Assembly (NCBI RefSeq): GCF_905220415.1
Contig: NC_059541.1
Coordinates: 7,948,501-8,012,500 of the forward strand
Origin: Colias croceus
Taxonomy: Eukaryota; Arthropoda; Insecta; Lepidoptera; Pieridae
Length of the DNA stretch: 64,000 nucleotides
Reading direction: 5' to 3'
How positions within the stretch are numbered: the stretch's first letter is position 1; each line of letters starts with the position of its first letter. Shown piece after piece: positions 45,969 to 58,500 of this stretch. Under the pieces are notes generated by a model. It was not told where the DNA came from and did not search any database. It worked only from the letters and a program-made list of their open reading frames with translations. Both the position numbers and the translations under genes were made by a program.

Positions 45969-48900
45969 GCGCAAAAACAAAAAGTGTGAAATTAATATGC
46001 TTTCTAGAGGGCGCCATAAATAATTAAGTGTGACGTGAGATAAGAAGTCCGCTCAATGGGATTTTAATGAAGTCTCGTATATAATATTTTAAGTACATAC
46101 AGACGTACCTATAATAAATATACTCGTAACTTAGTAATTATAAGTATTAATAATAAAGGCGTTTGAAAACCAACGTTGTGCTTTTAATAATTTTGAATCG
46201 ATAACGCATATCGGAGATGGAATTAATATAATATAGTTTTGAAGCAATATTTATTTTTAACTAAAGTAAGTATTATCAATATTGGTAATAACGCATATTT
46301 TAATTTGTTGTATAATTTAAAAGCATGAAATGAATTTTTAGACATTTGTCAAAAAATAAAAAATTAATTCTAACGTGCTCTATGGTAGAGCGAGGCGCGG
46401 ATTCAAATCTCACGCTCACGATGTAATTTTTTGATTAGTTGAATTGTTTTAATAGTTACACGAGTAACATAATATTGTAGGTAGGTTTTGTATTATCCAT
46501 TTTTATATCAGCGTTTCATAAATATTAGTGCGCATTACGGAAGAGCCAGTCATGTCGTAATAGTCAATCTCCGGCAATTGAAGGCATATACGACTGACTG
46601 TTGCTGCTTATGTGAATCATACAGATTACGGAGGTCAGTGTTAGACAAATTTTTTTTATTCTTTTCACAAAATAAAACATGATATAACTATATCGTACTT
46701 AAACGTGGGAGAATAATAATCAGGAACATTTTTGCAACACTTTAGAATATAATATAAGAAAAGATAAGTTGGGAAGCGATAAAAAGATTCTATTGATAAA
46801 TCAATATCTATATCGTAATACTTATTGCAAATTTGCGAAACACGAAGTTTGAATAGAATGTTATTCAGGTAATTTGTGTTTTAACCATTTATTATTTATC
46901 ATTATATTATACCCGCGATCTAGTATTTGTAAGAAAGAAACTAATAAATGTACCTATTTCTTCGGTATCTATAAATACAGTGTAAAATTAAAATAATATC
47001 AATTCAAAAACATTCAAAATCAGTGAAACGTGTAATATAGACAATGATTCATATGGTATCAGGTATCTACAGGAGGTTTCAGGGGCAATTAAAAATGAAA
47101 TTGATTTTAATCGATTCTCTAAATCATATTTTAAACAGCAAAGATAATATTACGTTTTATTAGTTTGTAACGCTTTAACAAAAAGTACTAGAATTGATTT
47201 TCTTTAGAAAGCTACATTTTCGGCGAGTAACAAAAGCTTCATTTTTTTCGAATCAACCCGAGCAAAGACTGGACAAGCAGCTAGTTATGTATAAAGTTTC
47301 AAAAAGGTTTTATTCAATAGTCTTTTGGTCGAATTTACATACATTATTCATATTGTGGAGGACTCTGAAGGACCTTACTGAGATGACTAGATAAGATGAT
47401 AATATGTAGGTTACACAGTAACGTGAGGAAATCAATTGTTCTTATTGTTGTAGAATATATTATTATATCAATATTTTTACAATTTGTTTATTGCCCATAC
47501 TTTAACCGCAGTAAGTTTTAAAATATTGGAAGATACTTGGAGCACGATTAGATAAAATTTGTGGTTCTAAACTGTTGCGGTATGTTTTATGTTATCATAA
47601 TTCACGCAATAGTAAACTGATGTATACAAAATTCTTGTTCAAGGGTGACACAAATCCAAACTATTTTCTACATCATAAACAGTTTTTTCTCGCTGTACGT
47701 AAAGTAGGTGAATTGTCGATAAATAGATTTGTCCTCATTTCATATATTTTGTTTTCTGATTGTTTGCAGGATCTTTCTATTACAAATTATCTCATAGTTT
47801 AACAATAATGTTATTGTTGTTTTGTTGTTAGTTCATAGTTTAATTATTATTTAATTTTAATTTGTGGAAAATGCATTTAAAACACTGACTGAGATGAACC
47901 TTGAATGCGGAATTTCCTTTACATTTAACAAAAATAAACCGTGGAAATAATTCTACTAATTTAAACATGGCTTATAAAAATACAGGAAGTGTCACACCTT
48001 AGTCCAATAGTGCCCAAGGATATCTTTAATAATCACATAATATTTACAGCAACCGCTACTATTTATTTTTGTTATCTTCTGATATTTACACCATTGCCGA
48101 CATTGGGCACACAATTTTGTTTAAACATGGACTACAGATATTCAGATAAACGTAGGTATAACATTTACAGGAAAATATATAGTAAATTATTTCTATAATT
48201 ACCCTCTACCAATTATCTCTATATAATATACAAATTTAAGAAATATTATCGACAGTTTTATAATATAAAATAGAAGTAAGTAGGTAGTAAGTATTATTTT
48301 ATACTTATTTTTGTTAATTTAATTGATGGCATAAAGAAGGACAACATTTATTTGTAAGTAATAAAAATTTTATTTTTAATTCACTTTTATGTGTGAAACT
48401 GTGAAGATTAACGTACATTAATCATATATTGTCCTTTACCTTTATCTTGAGTATATTAACATTATCTTTATATGTCTAACTTTGCAAATACCAAAATAAA
48501 TCTGGTATTTGTGAAGTTCATCGTAAGCTCGCTGGTATTTATTTCATTTGTCGTGATAACTTTTAACGATTTTAACCTCCAAATCGGATCTAAATTCTAA
48601 TCTTATTTTAAGATTTACATTGTTTATGTAAGGTGTAAAAAGAAATAAGTTCATAGCTGCTCTACCTACTCGTGTTATTCGTATTGCTTCTCTCGAGTAA
48701 AAAATAAATACATATATAAAAAGAACAAGCCACAAAATGATTAAGTACTAATTTACCTGCTGGAACTTACTCTGGGACTGAACAAACCTTCTTTTGACAA
48801 TAAAAAAAAAACGAAATCTTATTAAAATGAGTTAGTTTCATGTTAGTTTAGTTAACTGATGTATTCAGAGCTAATTTCGAACAGTACGTAGGATTACTTA
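45969..48900. other. Gene-free AT-rich stretch
   Basis: No coding exon or complete repeat found. A tRNA-like GGTAGAGCG...GGATTCAAATC stretch at 46384-46415 is too short and unpaired to call a tRNA. On the minus strand an acceptor and donor pair brackets 48757-48777, which could be a micro-exon of an upstream ZnT leader but may be chance. Confidence 0.3.
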
Positions 48901-49081
48901 GCTTATATATAAAAATGAATCGCAAAATGTGTTGGTAAGCGCATAACTCGAGAACGGCTGAACCGATTTCGATAATTATTTTTTTATTATATTCCTTGAA
49001 GTACGAGGATGAAGCGAGGATGGTTCTTATGTAGAGAAAACGTTAATATGTACCACGGGCGAAGCCGGGACGGACCGCTAG
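48901..49081 (+). mobile_element. Helitron, about 180 bp
   Basis: TTATATATAAAAATGAATCGC start region and CACGGGCGAAGCCGGGACG...GACCGCTAG end before T49082, the same end type as 29371-29553. The 5' base is not certain. Confidence 0.65.
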
Positions 49082-49108
49082 TAATTTATATACTTATTTC
49101 AAAATATA

Positions 49109-49423
49109 GAGCAGTGGTGGCTCAGTGGTGAGACCTCGGACTTCGAATCGATAAGTCCGTGGTTCGAGACCAGGCGAGCGCGCAGGAAATAAATTGACTT
49201 TTCAATTTATCTGCGCATGTTGTAACATCACCACTGCTCGAACGGTGAAGGAAAACATCGTGAGGAAACCGACATGTCGAAGAATTAAAAAAGTTCGACG
49301 ACATGTGTCATCCGCCAACCCGCACTTGGCCAGCGTGGTGGATTATGGCCTGTACCCTCATAGGAGGCCCGTGTCCCAGCAGTGGGAACGTATATGGGCT
49401 GATGATGATGATGATGATGATGA
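49109..49423 (+). mobile_element. tRNA-derived lepidopteran SINE, 315 bp, with 12-bp duplication
   Basis: The head has an A box (TGGCTCAGTGGTGAG) and a B box (GGTTCGAGACC). The body has GGAAAACATCGTGAGGAAAC, GCCAGCGTGGTGGATTATGG and CCCAGCAGTGGGAACG, typical of lepidopteran SINEs, and the tail is (GAT)n. The 12-mer TTTCAAAATATA stands on both sides (49097-49108, 49424-49435). It looks complete. Confidence 0.9.
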
Positions 49424-49435
49424 TTTCAAAATATA

Positions 49436-50369
49436 TCATTCAGTAAGTAAATATACCTAAGACCTTAGTGTGTTGAAAGTGACGTAGGTTATGAAAATTG
49501 AACCAATTTTTTGAAGAAAATGCAAAACTTATAAAAAAGAGGCCATGAGTCAATTAATTAATATTAATTATTCTGACGCGTTGACGGTTTAATTACAAAT
49601 GTCATGCCTATACTCTCCTATACTGAAAATAAGTAAACAGCATACAGCTGGGTCTTATTATAATTGTAAGGTTTATAAAGTTATTCCGCTACGGTAGGCT
49701 CTATGGCATACAGTCAATTCATAATATATTATTTTCCTTTTAATCTTCTTCTTCAATTAGGTACTAAAATGTTTCTTCAAAGACATTTATTAAAAAATGG
49801 GTGCACTTTAAATTTAATTTGTTGTCTGCATAGTGCATACCTATAACTAATGTCATTTAAAAAAAGTTATTGCACTTATAATATTTTTTTAATCCAGCGT
49901 CCAAGTGTATAATTATTGAATATTAGAATACATTTATATTCAGCCCGTCTCTACAATTTATCGCTACAAATTACCCCAGAACTGCATTATGATTTACTAT
50001 CGCATAAACTTTTTTTATATCGATTATATTGGCTGGTTTGTTGTCATAAAACAACATCTAACGAATGTTCCGTAATAAAGAGGAAAAGAAAGTTCTAATA
50101 CAAGAGTACCTACGGTGAGTGAAATTGAATCTAAAGAGGCGGTAACGGTTGGATGCGCACGTTGATCTCCCAAAGGCCCGTCGAGATAATGTTTGCGTAC
50201 TATGGTATTTCGGTTAGTAGTAAATTTATAGAAGCAATTGTAAACATTTAACAGCAATAACTCGTTCTTAAAAGAACAGGTCATCGACACTTCAGCATCC
50301 TACGCAGAACTGTAAACTATTCCTCCTAAATTAAACTAGGTTTTATGTGCAAAATAATTGTACACTTAC
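49436..50369. other. AT-rich spacer
   Basis: No gene or repeat with support was seen. Confidence 0.3.
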
Positions 50370-50610
50370 CTCTACAATCGACGGTTCCGCTTCTATTAAA
50401 ACAAACAGTTTAAAGTAAAAGCAATGTTCGTCATGGCACAGTTTACTAAACACGGGTCGGCAGTCAGGCTCATATCAATTGTATTGTTTATATTTTGACG
50501 TATCGTTGTTGCGGTTTCGGTGCGGCCGCGACGGGGTGCTGCGCCGGCGTCGCTCACGGCACTGGCGGCTGCGCGCGGGCACTCCGCAGTTCCGCACTCC
50601 GCGTTATCGA
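50370..50610 (-). promoter_or_regulatory. GC/CpG-rich block, candidate promoter and 5' untranslated exon of ZnT
   Basis: 50510-50610 is dense in CG (GGCCGCGACGGGG, GGCTGCGCGCGGGC) within an AT-rich region. On the minus strand a good splice donor GAG|GTAAGTGTA lies at 50368-50369. The next gene to the left on the minus strand is ZnT, whose start codon follows a splice acceptor at 41171-41172. The link is inference; the first intron would be 9.2 kb and would contain the hAT and the SINE. Confidence 0.35.
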
Positions 50611-50954
50611 CAAGCCTCTCAACGATAAGCGAACTATCGGACTTGTTAACTTCTCTTGCAAACTTATTGCAAACAACCCGTAACGTGCAATTGATGTTTG
50701 CAATCTACAATGTAATGTTACAGAAAACTCAGGTCAAAGCCCTGGGTACGAGATGTGCCAGCTGATACACGTGCTGCTTGGCAATAAATAATCTAAAAAT
50801 ATGAACTTGGTGTAAACTATAAATGTGCTGCATGTGTAAAATATATTTAGACGAAATTTATTAATAAGTTTATTTACATTTACGTATTGTCCACCCCAAT
50901 GAACATTTATATTTTCATAGAATTGCGAAAAATTTTTTTCCTATATTTTCCACA

Positions 50955-51065
50955 GCACGTGCGGGATAGGCGTTTAGGAAAACTAATCGCTATCGGGTCA
51001 CGGTCGAACGTCGTTATTTTAGCGGCTCGGGTGTGCGGCGCCCGCGCATTGCTGACCGAAATATC
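50955..51065. other. Second small GC-rich block
   Basis: TTTTCCACAG at 50945-50954 is followed by about 110 bp richer in CG (CGGTCGAACGTCG, GGTGTGCGGCGCCCGCGC). It might be a first exon or promoter for either strand. No protein is recognised. Confidence 0.25.
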
Positions 51066-51384
51066 GTTATTCGTTAGTGTTAACATTGTTTACGAAGTTT
51101 TTATCTTCGCTGTTATAAGATCAATATTTAAGTATTCTAATAATTTAAACAAGAATTAATACAAAATTCATAGTAAGAATAAATTCCGATGCTATCTTCA
51201 ATGTTAGAGAATAAAAAGTTTATCGGCATGGTCTGTTTGATAAAGTAAAGTTTTATTTTTAACGAGTTTCTCTCGTTCTTTCTTTTTCAATACCCCGTAT
51301 TCAATTTAATCAATATTGAAATAGCGCGTTTAGAGTGAAACTGAAAGTAACGAACCAAACAGCGATAGAGATTCAATTAAGTAT

Positions 51385-51714
51385 TGTTAGACGTAACTTT
51401 TGATTTAATATTTTTGTGGATGAATAGTTGTCAACATAGTTGTCATTATTTCAAGTCTGAACATGCTTAGCTGTCGAATACTATAAAAAGCCGCTTTCCT
51501 TTGTCTCGTGGCGCATTCGTACGAATCGTGCCTAGGGGCTCGGACGTTGTTTATACGACGTTCGACCCAACTACCTTCACTTTGCTAATAGTCGTTGACT
51601 TGCTGCGTTTCGTTATCAACTACCTACATCAATTAGGTAGCTGTGTAGAATCGCAGTACATTCTTATTACATTCAAACCAATATTTAACCCGGCCTCGCG
51701 TGTTATTTCTTACA
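51385..51714 (+). repeat. Left LTR, 330 bp
   Basis: TG...CA ended. Identical over its length to the right LTR as far as I can read, so both give the same meaningless short open frame beginning in TCTCGTGGCGCA. Confidence 0.88.
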
Positions 51715-52136
51715 TCAGAAGCGGGATAGAATTCAAGCCCATACTTTTTAAATGTGTTTGAGTTTACGTAGTTTTGTAACGGCATACTGGCGTTTGTGTT
51801 TTTTCGTGCGTAGTGTAAAGTAAAAGTTTGTTACGTGGATTATTGTAACGGGAATGTAGTTCATCGAAGGAGTTGTGTGTGCTATCCGGACTGCGCCCTG
51901 CGGTCCGGGGTAGTTGAGCCTTCATTTGTGTTAAGCGAACGTCGTGCCTATGTCACAAATGAGTAGGTGTTGTTCCCATGATACGCGAACGTAGTGCCTA
52001 TGTCATGTGGATGTGATTGTTGTTCTGTAAGGTCAGTGTGGCCGAGGCAGGATGGTTGTGTAATCCCGAGATGAACTACCGTTGTACTGTAATACGAGAA
52101 AAGGCGTACGAGGACGTACGATTGTCAGTATGGCCG

Positions 52137-52466
52137 TGTTAGACGTAACTTTTGATTTAATATTTTTGTGGATGAATAGTTGTCAACATAGTTGTCATTA
52201 TTTCAAGTCTGAACATGCTTAGCTGTCGAATACTATAAAAAGCCGCTTTCCTTTGTCTCGTGGCGCATTCGTACGAATCGTGCCTAGGGGCTCGGACGTT
52301 GTTTATACGACGTTCGACCCAACTACCTTCACTTTGCTAATAGTCGTTGACTTGCTGCGTTTCGTTATCAACTACCTACATCAATTAGGTAGCTGTGTAG
52401 AATCGCAGTACATTCTTATTACATTCAAACCAATATTTAACCCGGCCTCGCGTGTTATTTCTTACA
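52137..52466 (+). repeat. Right LTR, 330 bp
   Basis: Same length and sequence as 51385-51714; followed by the duplicated GTAT. Confidence 0.88.
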
Positions 52467-52976
52467 GTATATTTTAATTAAAACGTCGATTTTATCTCGC
52501 TTTTTATTTATAATGGCATTAATATACTGTGTGTTACGTATTGTGTCATACATACATATTGTATAAAGCTAGTTATTGAATAATTAGGGCACGTGTAAGT
52601 ACTTATAATCTAAAGCCGTGCCAATTACGTTGTTTTCGATAGCAATAACGAAACGCAATATTCAAGAGTGTTTTATAGAGATCTACTTTATATTAGATAT
52701 AGGTCCTTGATTTTAAGAAAAGTCTGTCGAAAGCGGTTTCTATTCTATCCAACTAGACAAAGATTTTTTTAGAGAGTAGGATTTTGCGGTTAATTCCTTT
52801 CTATGTTTTTACATTATGAGACTTATTAATTTTAATGTGCTAATTGATAGGTTAGGTTTTTTAGGTTAAGGATTTCAAGAGCAGTCTGAATTAAACTTTT
52901 TTTTAACCCCAGTATAACCTATTTAATGATTGCCATCTTGATCTGATTGAGCGTAGGGCATTTTTTCAGCAATTCA

Positions 52977-54156
52977 CGGCCGAATACTGAAACGCCACTC
53001 TAATCTCAAACTCATCTAATTGCAACTTAAAGATAAGCATCCCGTAAATTTAACTGCTATACACAAACGCCACTCAAGCAATTTGAAACCGTGATTAGGC
53101 AAGCAGTCCTCAAATGTTTACATAATGGCAACATCCTGCTAGAAAAATTGTAATCAGCATGTTCTCTATTACAAAATAATTTAGGTCACGTCTTGTATTC
53201 GTTTTACGCAGTCTTGTTTGAATGAATATGAATATATCTATAAATTATTTGAAATGTATCAGCATAATGTAATTATGGTTTGAATTACTATTGAAATTAT
53301 ATGTCTTTTTACGTAAAAATAAGTTAAATATTTATTTAAGACGTCTTAAAAAAAGAAAATTTTCTGGATACGTTTGACGTAGATTGGAACGTCAAGTGTC
53401 ATTTCATCGTCAAGTGTAATGACATTGTTACGCGCGATTATTTAAACATTTCATTAGTGGAGTGAATTTCAGTTGACTATTATTTTATTATTAAAATCCT
53501 AATAACTGATTCACGATGGAGGATAAGAAGAAACGTGGATCTAATTATACACCTGCTGAGAAAGATATGCTCTTGGAAGTGATAAAAAAGTAAGTACTTA
53601 CCCACATGAACAATAAAATACTATATTATTCTTTACGTAGCATGAAATACTTTGCTCATATGCACCCCTATAACATACAGAGCCAGGGCAACTGTTGTCT
53701 GTAACTAGTGATAATGAATGTGTAACCCTTGTGACCACTTATCATCTGAAAATCTCAACTTAAAAATAGTTTATTACAAGTACTTTTTAGGGTACTGTGC
53801 CTAAAAGGTAAAACGAAAGCGAAGATAATGACGATAAAGACATTTTATCACTTTTCTACACGAGGAATCCAAGTTTTAATAGATTTGTTTTGATTTGAGG
53901 GACCTTGCGACCGTTCTCAAATCTAAGGGCTGCTCAAATCAGTTTGACAGTTCATTTGACAGTTAAATAGTGTTGAGTAGCGTTCCTGTATACGAATTTT
54001 AAACTAAGTGGACTTTGAGCACAACTTAATTTAAGGTGCACTTAAATTTGAGAGATACTTAAAATTGACTTTTGAGAATACGAAAACAAAGTTCAAGAGC
54101 TGCTCAAACGTTTAAGCAGCCCTTAAATATTTGAGTGGCGTTTCAGTATTCGGCCG
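52977..54156. mobile_element. 1.18 kb Harbinger-type MITE with a Myb/SANT fragment
   Basis: The ends CGGCCGAATACTGAAACGCC and GGCGTTTCAGTATTCGGCCG are perfect inverted repeats that extend to about 24 bp. TCA flanks both sides (52974-52976, 54157-54159), a 3-bp repeat. Inside, a Myb/SANT-like coding start (53516) fits the two-protein Harbinger plan. No transposase remains. Confidence 0.75.
53516..53589 (+). pseudogene. First exon of a Myb/SANT-like protein, rest lost
   Basis: ATG at 53516 reads MEDKKKRGSNYTPAEKDMLL and on to VIKK, the start of the Myb/SANT-like domain (KRG.N(F/Y)T..EK..LL) found in Harbinger-derived MSANTD-type proteins. A GTAAGT donor follows at 53590. No downstream exon with the IENK..D part of the domain was found before the right inverted repeat, so the gene is incomplete. 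Confidence 0.6.
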
Positions 54157-54159
54157 TCA

Positions 54160-55579
54160 GAGCTTCAATTAACAAAAATAATTTCTGTTGTTCAAATATA
54201 TATTAAAATCCCAAATCAAGGCTAAATATCTTATAAACGTTGCATAGGTCATAGATATTATTGGAGGCCGTAATTTAATGATAAAAATTATCATTTTACG
54301 TCGTGGAATATACCTACTTAATATACTTAAAGATAAATCATACTGTGTTACTATGCGTTAGATTAGGCGAAGGTTTGACTTTTTTGGTAGAAATACTTTT
54401 TTCTCATAAATAGGTAATTCTTTCACAAATGAGTGACATTCATCAGTTGTGGGTTGACAAAATTTATAAGATTAAAGTACAAATAATATTTATTATAACA
54501 CATAATGCTCAGATCAGGCTGTAATTCAAATCCTTTACCAGGTCAGTACAAATAAACTTTACCCGTAATAAATAAACTGATATGTATAATTAAGATTTTT
54601 ACAGATTCTTAAATTGAACTAAACTTCTTTAGAATTCAAATATTGTTAGGCTTGTTAGGTACATACCTTAGTATAAACAAACTTTTAATAACGTTTCTTG
54701 CGAAGTTCTTATTTACGCGAGTTTAATAATATTGAAGGCTGAAGCTAATAAATTATTTCTTATGTTGTTAATGTATTTAAAATTACTCACATTTATATAA
54801 ACGTAGGTAGTTAATATGTATAGAAATGCCGTACAGCCTTCTGAAATGTTCGAACAATATATTAAGCAATATAGTAGTTTATATCAGTTCAATGGAGATT
54901 AGCCCTATCTATAACACTTCAATTACAGAAAGATAGCACTGGTGAAAATATTATTTTGTCTAGTAGGCTATTTACTACTTAAGCCGATAAGAGAAACAGT
55001 TTCAACACGAATTTAATTGCTGTATAATTGTAGTTAGGGATTGATAATAGGTGCCTACAGACTACATCTCTTTCTCGTCAATTTTTTTTTTAATAAATTT
55101 ATTTTAATCTTGTTTCTATGCCTGAGTGCATTTTCAGTAACGAAGCCTATTTTTTTTCACAAACAAGATTATTGTTACAATTCATTCAACTGATTTAATT
55201 TGCAATATATTTTGCTCTAATTTCAATTCTTTTATCTAAATTGTTTGATAATAATCTATCATTAAATAACTATCGTGATAAAGTTTTAGTAGAGATATCT
55301 GTGGTAGAGACGGTAGGTAGGTCATTTTACCATGATTTTAGGAACATAGCGCACGATATTGGACGAGACGGTATAGGTATTTTTAAAATTATTCTATATA
55401 ATCAGAGCCTAATATATGTATATTTTCATACATTTCCATTTTACAACTAAGTCTCTACTTGTTCGGAACAATATTAGCATATAACCTATGTGATAAGGGG
55501 ATCCTACGACGAACACAACAAGAAATGTTCATATGCAGGAAGATAGAATATTAATTTTATAACATTATAAATATTTTAG
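54160..55579. other. AT-rich stretch before the coiled-coil gene
   Basis: The missing 5' exon or exons of the coiled-coil gene must lie here or further left, because the exon at 55580 begins in phase 1. A frame starting at a TTG (55241-55450) has no splice acceptor and is not called. Confidence 0.3.
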
Positions 55580-58500
55580 GTGGAGACACAGATAAAAAGC
55601 ATCCGAGGCCGACGACGTACAAAAGAGCTAATTCTTGCAGCCCTGTCGGTCAACGACCACGCGTAAGGCATTTTGGTATTGTAGAAAAATCCTAAAAATA
55701 ATAAGGACCTGATGAGTATTTACGTTAAATAAATAAATAAATAAATAAATAAAATCTTTATTTTGCTTTAAACATGGTATTCAATGGTGATACAATTATA
55801 TTAATAAAGCACAAACATGTTCAGCCAATACAAGCATGCAAAAATAATTAGGTACCATAAAGGAGTTAATGGTCTGTTCGGGTTGAACTTTCCATGAACT
55901 CTTTTATGGTATAGAAGTTTTTTTCATTAAGCCAATTAAGAAGATGTTTTCTAAATTTATAATCATTATCCTAAGTACCTAAATATTACAACTCTATACT
56001 AAGTGCATCCTAATAAGTATTTTTATTCTTGACTATTATATTATATTAGCAAACACTTTTTATACTAAATTAAAAAATTATGAATGGAAATTTATAATTT
56101 AATGATTTAGTTAAATGTACTTAAAATAAAATCATAGTATTTTTAAGTAAATATAGTATGCAAAGCATTACTATTTAATTTATAATTCTAAACAATGTAT
56201 ATCTGAATCGGTTGTTAAATTGATTTTACAATAATTTGGGTTCGAGGAATTTAATCTCAAGGTACAGCTCCAACAATTCGATTAATTCGTATGATGTATG
56301 GTTGGTTCTCAGAAACCCGGCAGGGTCGAGATGATATGAGTAAACGGTTATTTATTTCAATCTTATCCACCCATCAAAATATTTTTAAAAATCTTTAAAT
56401 TCTTATTTATATTAATGTATTGTTACATTCAGTACCTCGCATTAGCGTCGTATTTTGATTTCTTTGCTTACGAACTTTTTATATGTGAATAATGTGACCA
56501 ACAATTTTCACAAAGATAATAGGATATTTAAATAAAACTATGCTTATACAAGTAGGTACTGCAATAATCTTTATATTTTTAGAGCCCCGCCTTAGCAAAG
56601 AAAAACATTAAGGACAGAAGATGCCAAAGTTTATCACCATCAAACGTTAGTTACTCATACTGAGTATTTTTTAAATATTTACTAAGTTGTATCATAATTA
56701 AAAAAGGAAATAAATTTTAATTTATGATTTTTTTCTATAGCAGATGACCAAAAAATCGTTAGAACATATAGATTATGGCGATGACTACGATCCAGAAAAA
56801 TTAAATGAATCACAAAGTTCACAAAATTATATGTTTCAAGAACCAGGTTATTACGTTTTTATTTATATTTTTTCTGTTACCTTTTCAAAGAGAAGAAAGA
56901 GTAGGTCACAAAGTGTAGATTATAATGTTTTTATACAATTTGGATCACGGGCATAAAAATTAATCAACAGAAAAAGAGCTCGCCATGCCGCACTGCTTGG
57001 TGACAAAAGCCCTCCGCGCTCTTGCTACTAAAAAACGAGACTTTTTTAAATTAAGGAAAAGTTTACTCAACCAACAGGTAAGTTTATTGCTTACTTCGAT
57101 TATCAAAAGAAGTATTTACCTGTTGTTTATATGATCTTTATTTTAGAACATGTTGCTGGAGCAATTCGCAGCATTGAAAGACTTAGAGAATCGGGCTGGA
57201 ATTAATGATGAAACATTGGGTGAGGTACGAATACTGTCCGTGTCAGGTTGGCCACCGCACGACCTGCTGCTGCTTTTGAGGGATGACCTCGAAATACCGC
57301 TAAAGTCAGATATACGAGGAAGTTTGGGTAACATTTTTAATTCATCGTGCCTTTAGTTTTTATGTAGATATAATTGTAGAGTATGACGATAATATTTAAA
57401 TGGTGGTAATAAATTGTAGATGATACAAAATTAAAAATTATAATGCGACTTTGTTAATTTTTAGGCTAATTACCAAAATAATTATGGTATCGCTGTACCT
57501 ATCGCTGTCTAGAGGACGCCTACTTTCTCATTTCATGTTTATCTCAGTTCGAAGAATACAATGTGTTTTATTATTGTTTTTTACAGGTCCTCAGGTGTTA
57601 CAGCAGTTGCAGGCACAACTCAATCCGATTCCCGAAGAAGTTTTGGGCATGGGAGCAGAGCTGATGGCGCGAAGGATTGAACTTCTGAATTTACTGCGCT
57701 GCAAACATCGATGTGATCGATCTACTTATCTTACGGTTGAAATTGAGTCCCATATACTTACTTATCTAAATTACATATAAATAATTTTTATATAAAATTC
57801 ATCAATTTCTACCGCACTGAACTACAAAAGACTGCAAAATTGGTATATATGTGTGTAAAAATATATAATTAGATAAATGATGATTTATATTTTTGTAATT
57901 TATGAATACGTGATGAATTTTAATGAATGTGTAGAATTACAAGATTTCTTTGCTTTAGCTTTAGCTATCAAATAAAACTTACCAAAAATATTGGTTTTGT
58001 TTTCTTTAAGAATTTAGAATGGAAGACTAAGAATATGGAGTTCGACACTGAAACTGAAAAACTACACAGACTTATTGCCGGGACAGCGGAAAATTTGAAA
58101 GCGAAAATCACATATTCCATGGACTTGGCTAAGTATGGAAAACATGAACAAATTCTTTATTTTATTTAAATTTATTTTGGATCTAAATATTACTTTTCTG
58201 TTTAAAGAGTACCATGGCTAGACAGGGACGCATTTATGAATAAAATTGAACGTTTACAAAAAGAAAACTCTCTGCTTCAATTAAAAATTGAGGAACTGTC
58301 AAAGAAGGAGACTCACCAAGATACTAATAAAAATCCAACACCAAATGTTGACAATACGCCTAATTATCAAGTAAGCCTATATTTACTGGTCAATTTAATC
58401 GATTCTATATTTTTGTTTCAAATGAAACCAAAAGTGTTTAATAAAGAAAAGTTGGCTTAACACTGAGAAAATAGTACCTAACATCGATAATATAACTAAG

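Larger units (their letters stand above)
51385..52466 (+). mobile_element. Miniature LTR retrotransposon (TRIM-like), 1082 bp
   Basis: Two 330-bp direct repeats starting TGTTAGACGTAAC and ending TTATTTCTTACA bound only 422 bp. GTAT flanks the whole element (51381-51384, 52467-52470). Directly after the first LTR comes TCAGAAGCGGGATAGAATTC, close to the complement of a tRNA-Leu 3' part (without CCA), a likely primer site. The LTR has TATAAAAA at 51482-51489. The inner part encodes nothing and contains GCGAACGT(C/A)GTGCCTATGTCA twice. No clear polypurine tract is seen before the second LTR. Confidence 0.88.

Noticed and set aside
46381..46425. tRNA-like GGTAGAGCG and GGATTCAAATC
   Set aside because: The arms do not pair and there is no full cloverleaf; it is at most a decayed tRNA or SINE piece.
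50495..50765. Overlapping plus-strand frames in the GC-rich block
   Set aside because: Long frames are expected in GC-rich sequence; no domain is seen, and a promoter or leader reading fits better.
51501..51761. 86-codon frame and its copy at 52253-52477
   Set aside because: Both are the same stretch of LTR sequence read twice.
55241..55450. Frame starting at TTG, possible first exon of the coiled-coil gene
   Set aside because: No ATG or splice acceptor stands at its start, and its GTAGGT donor is weak.
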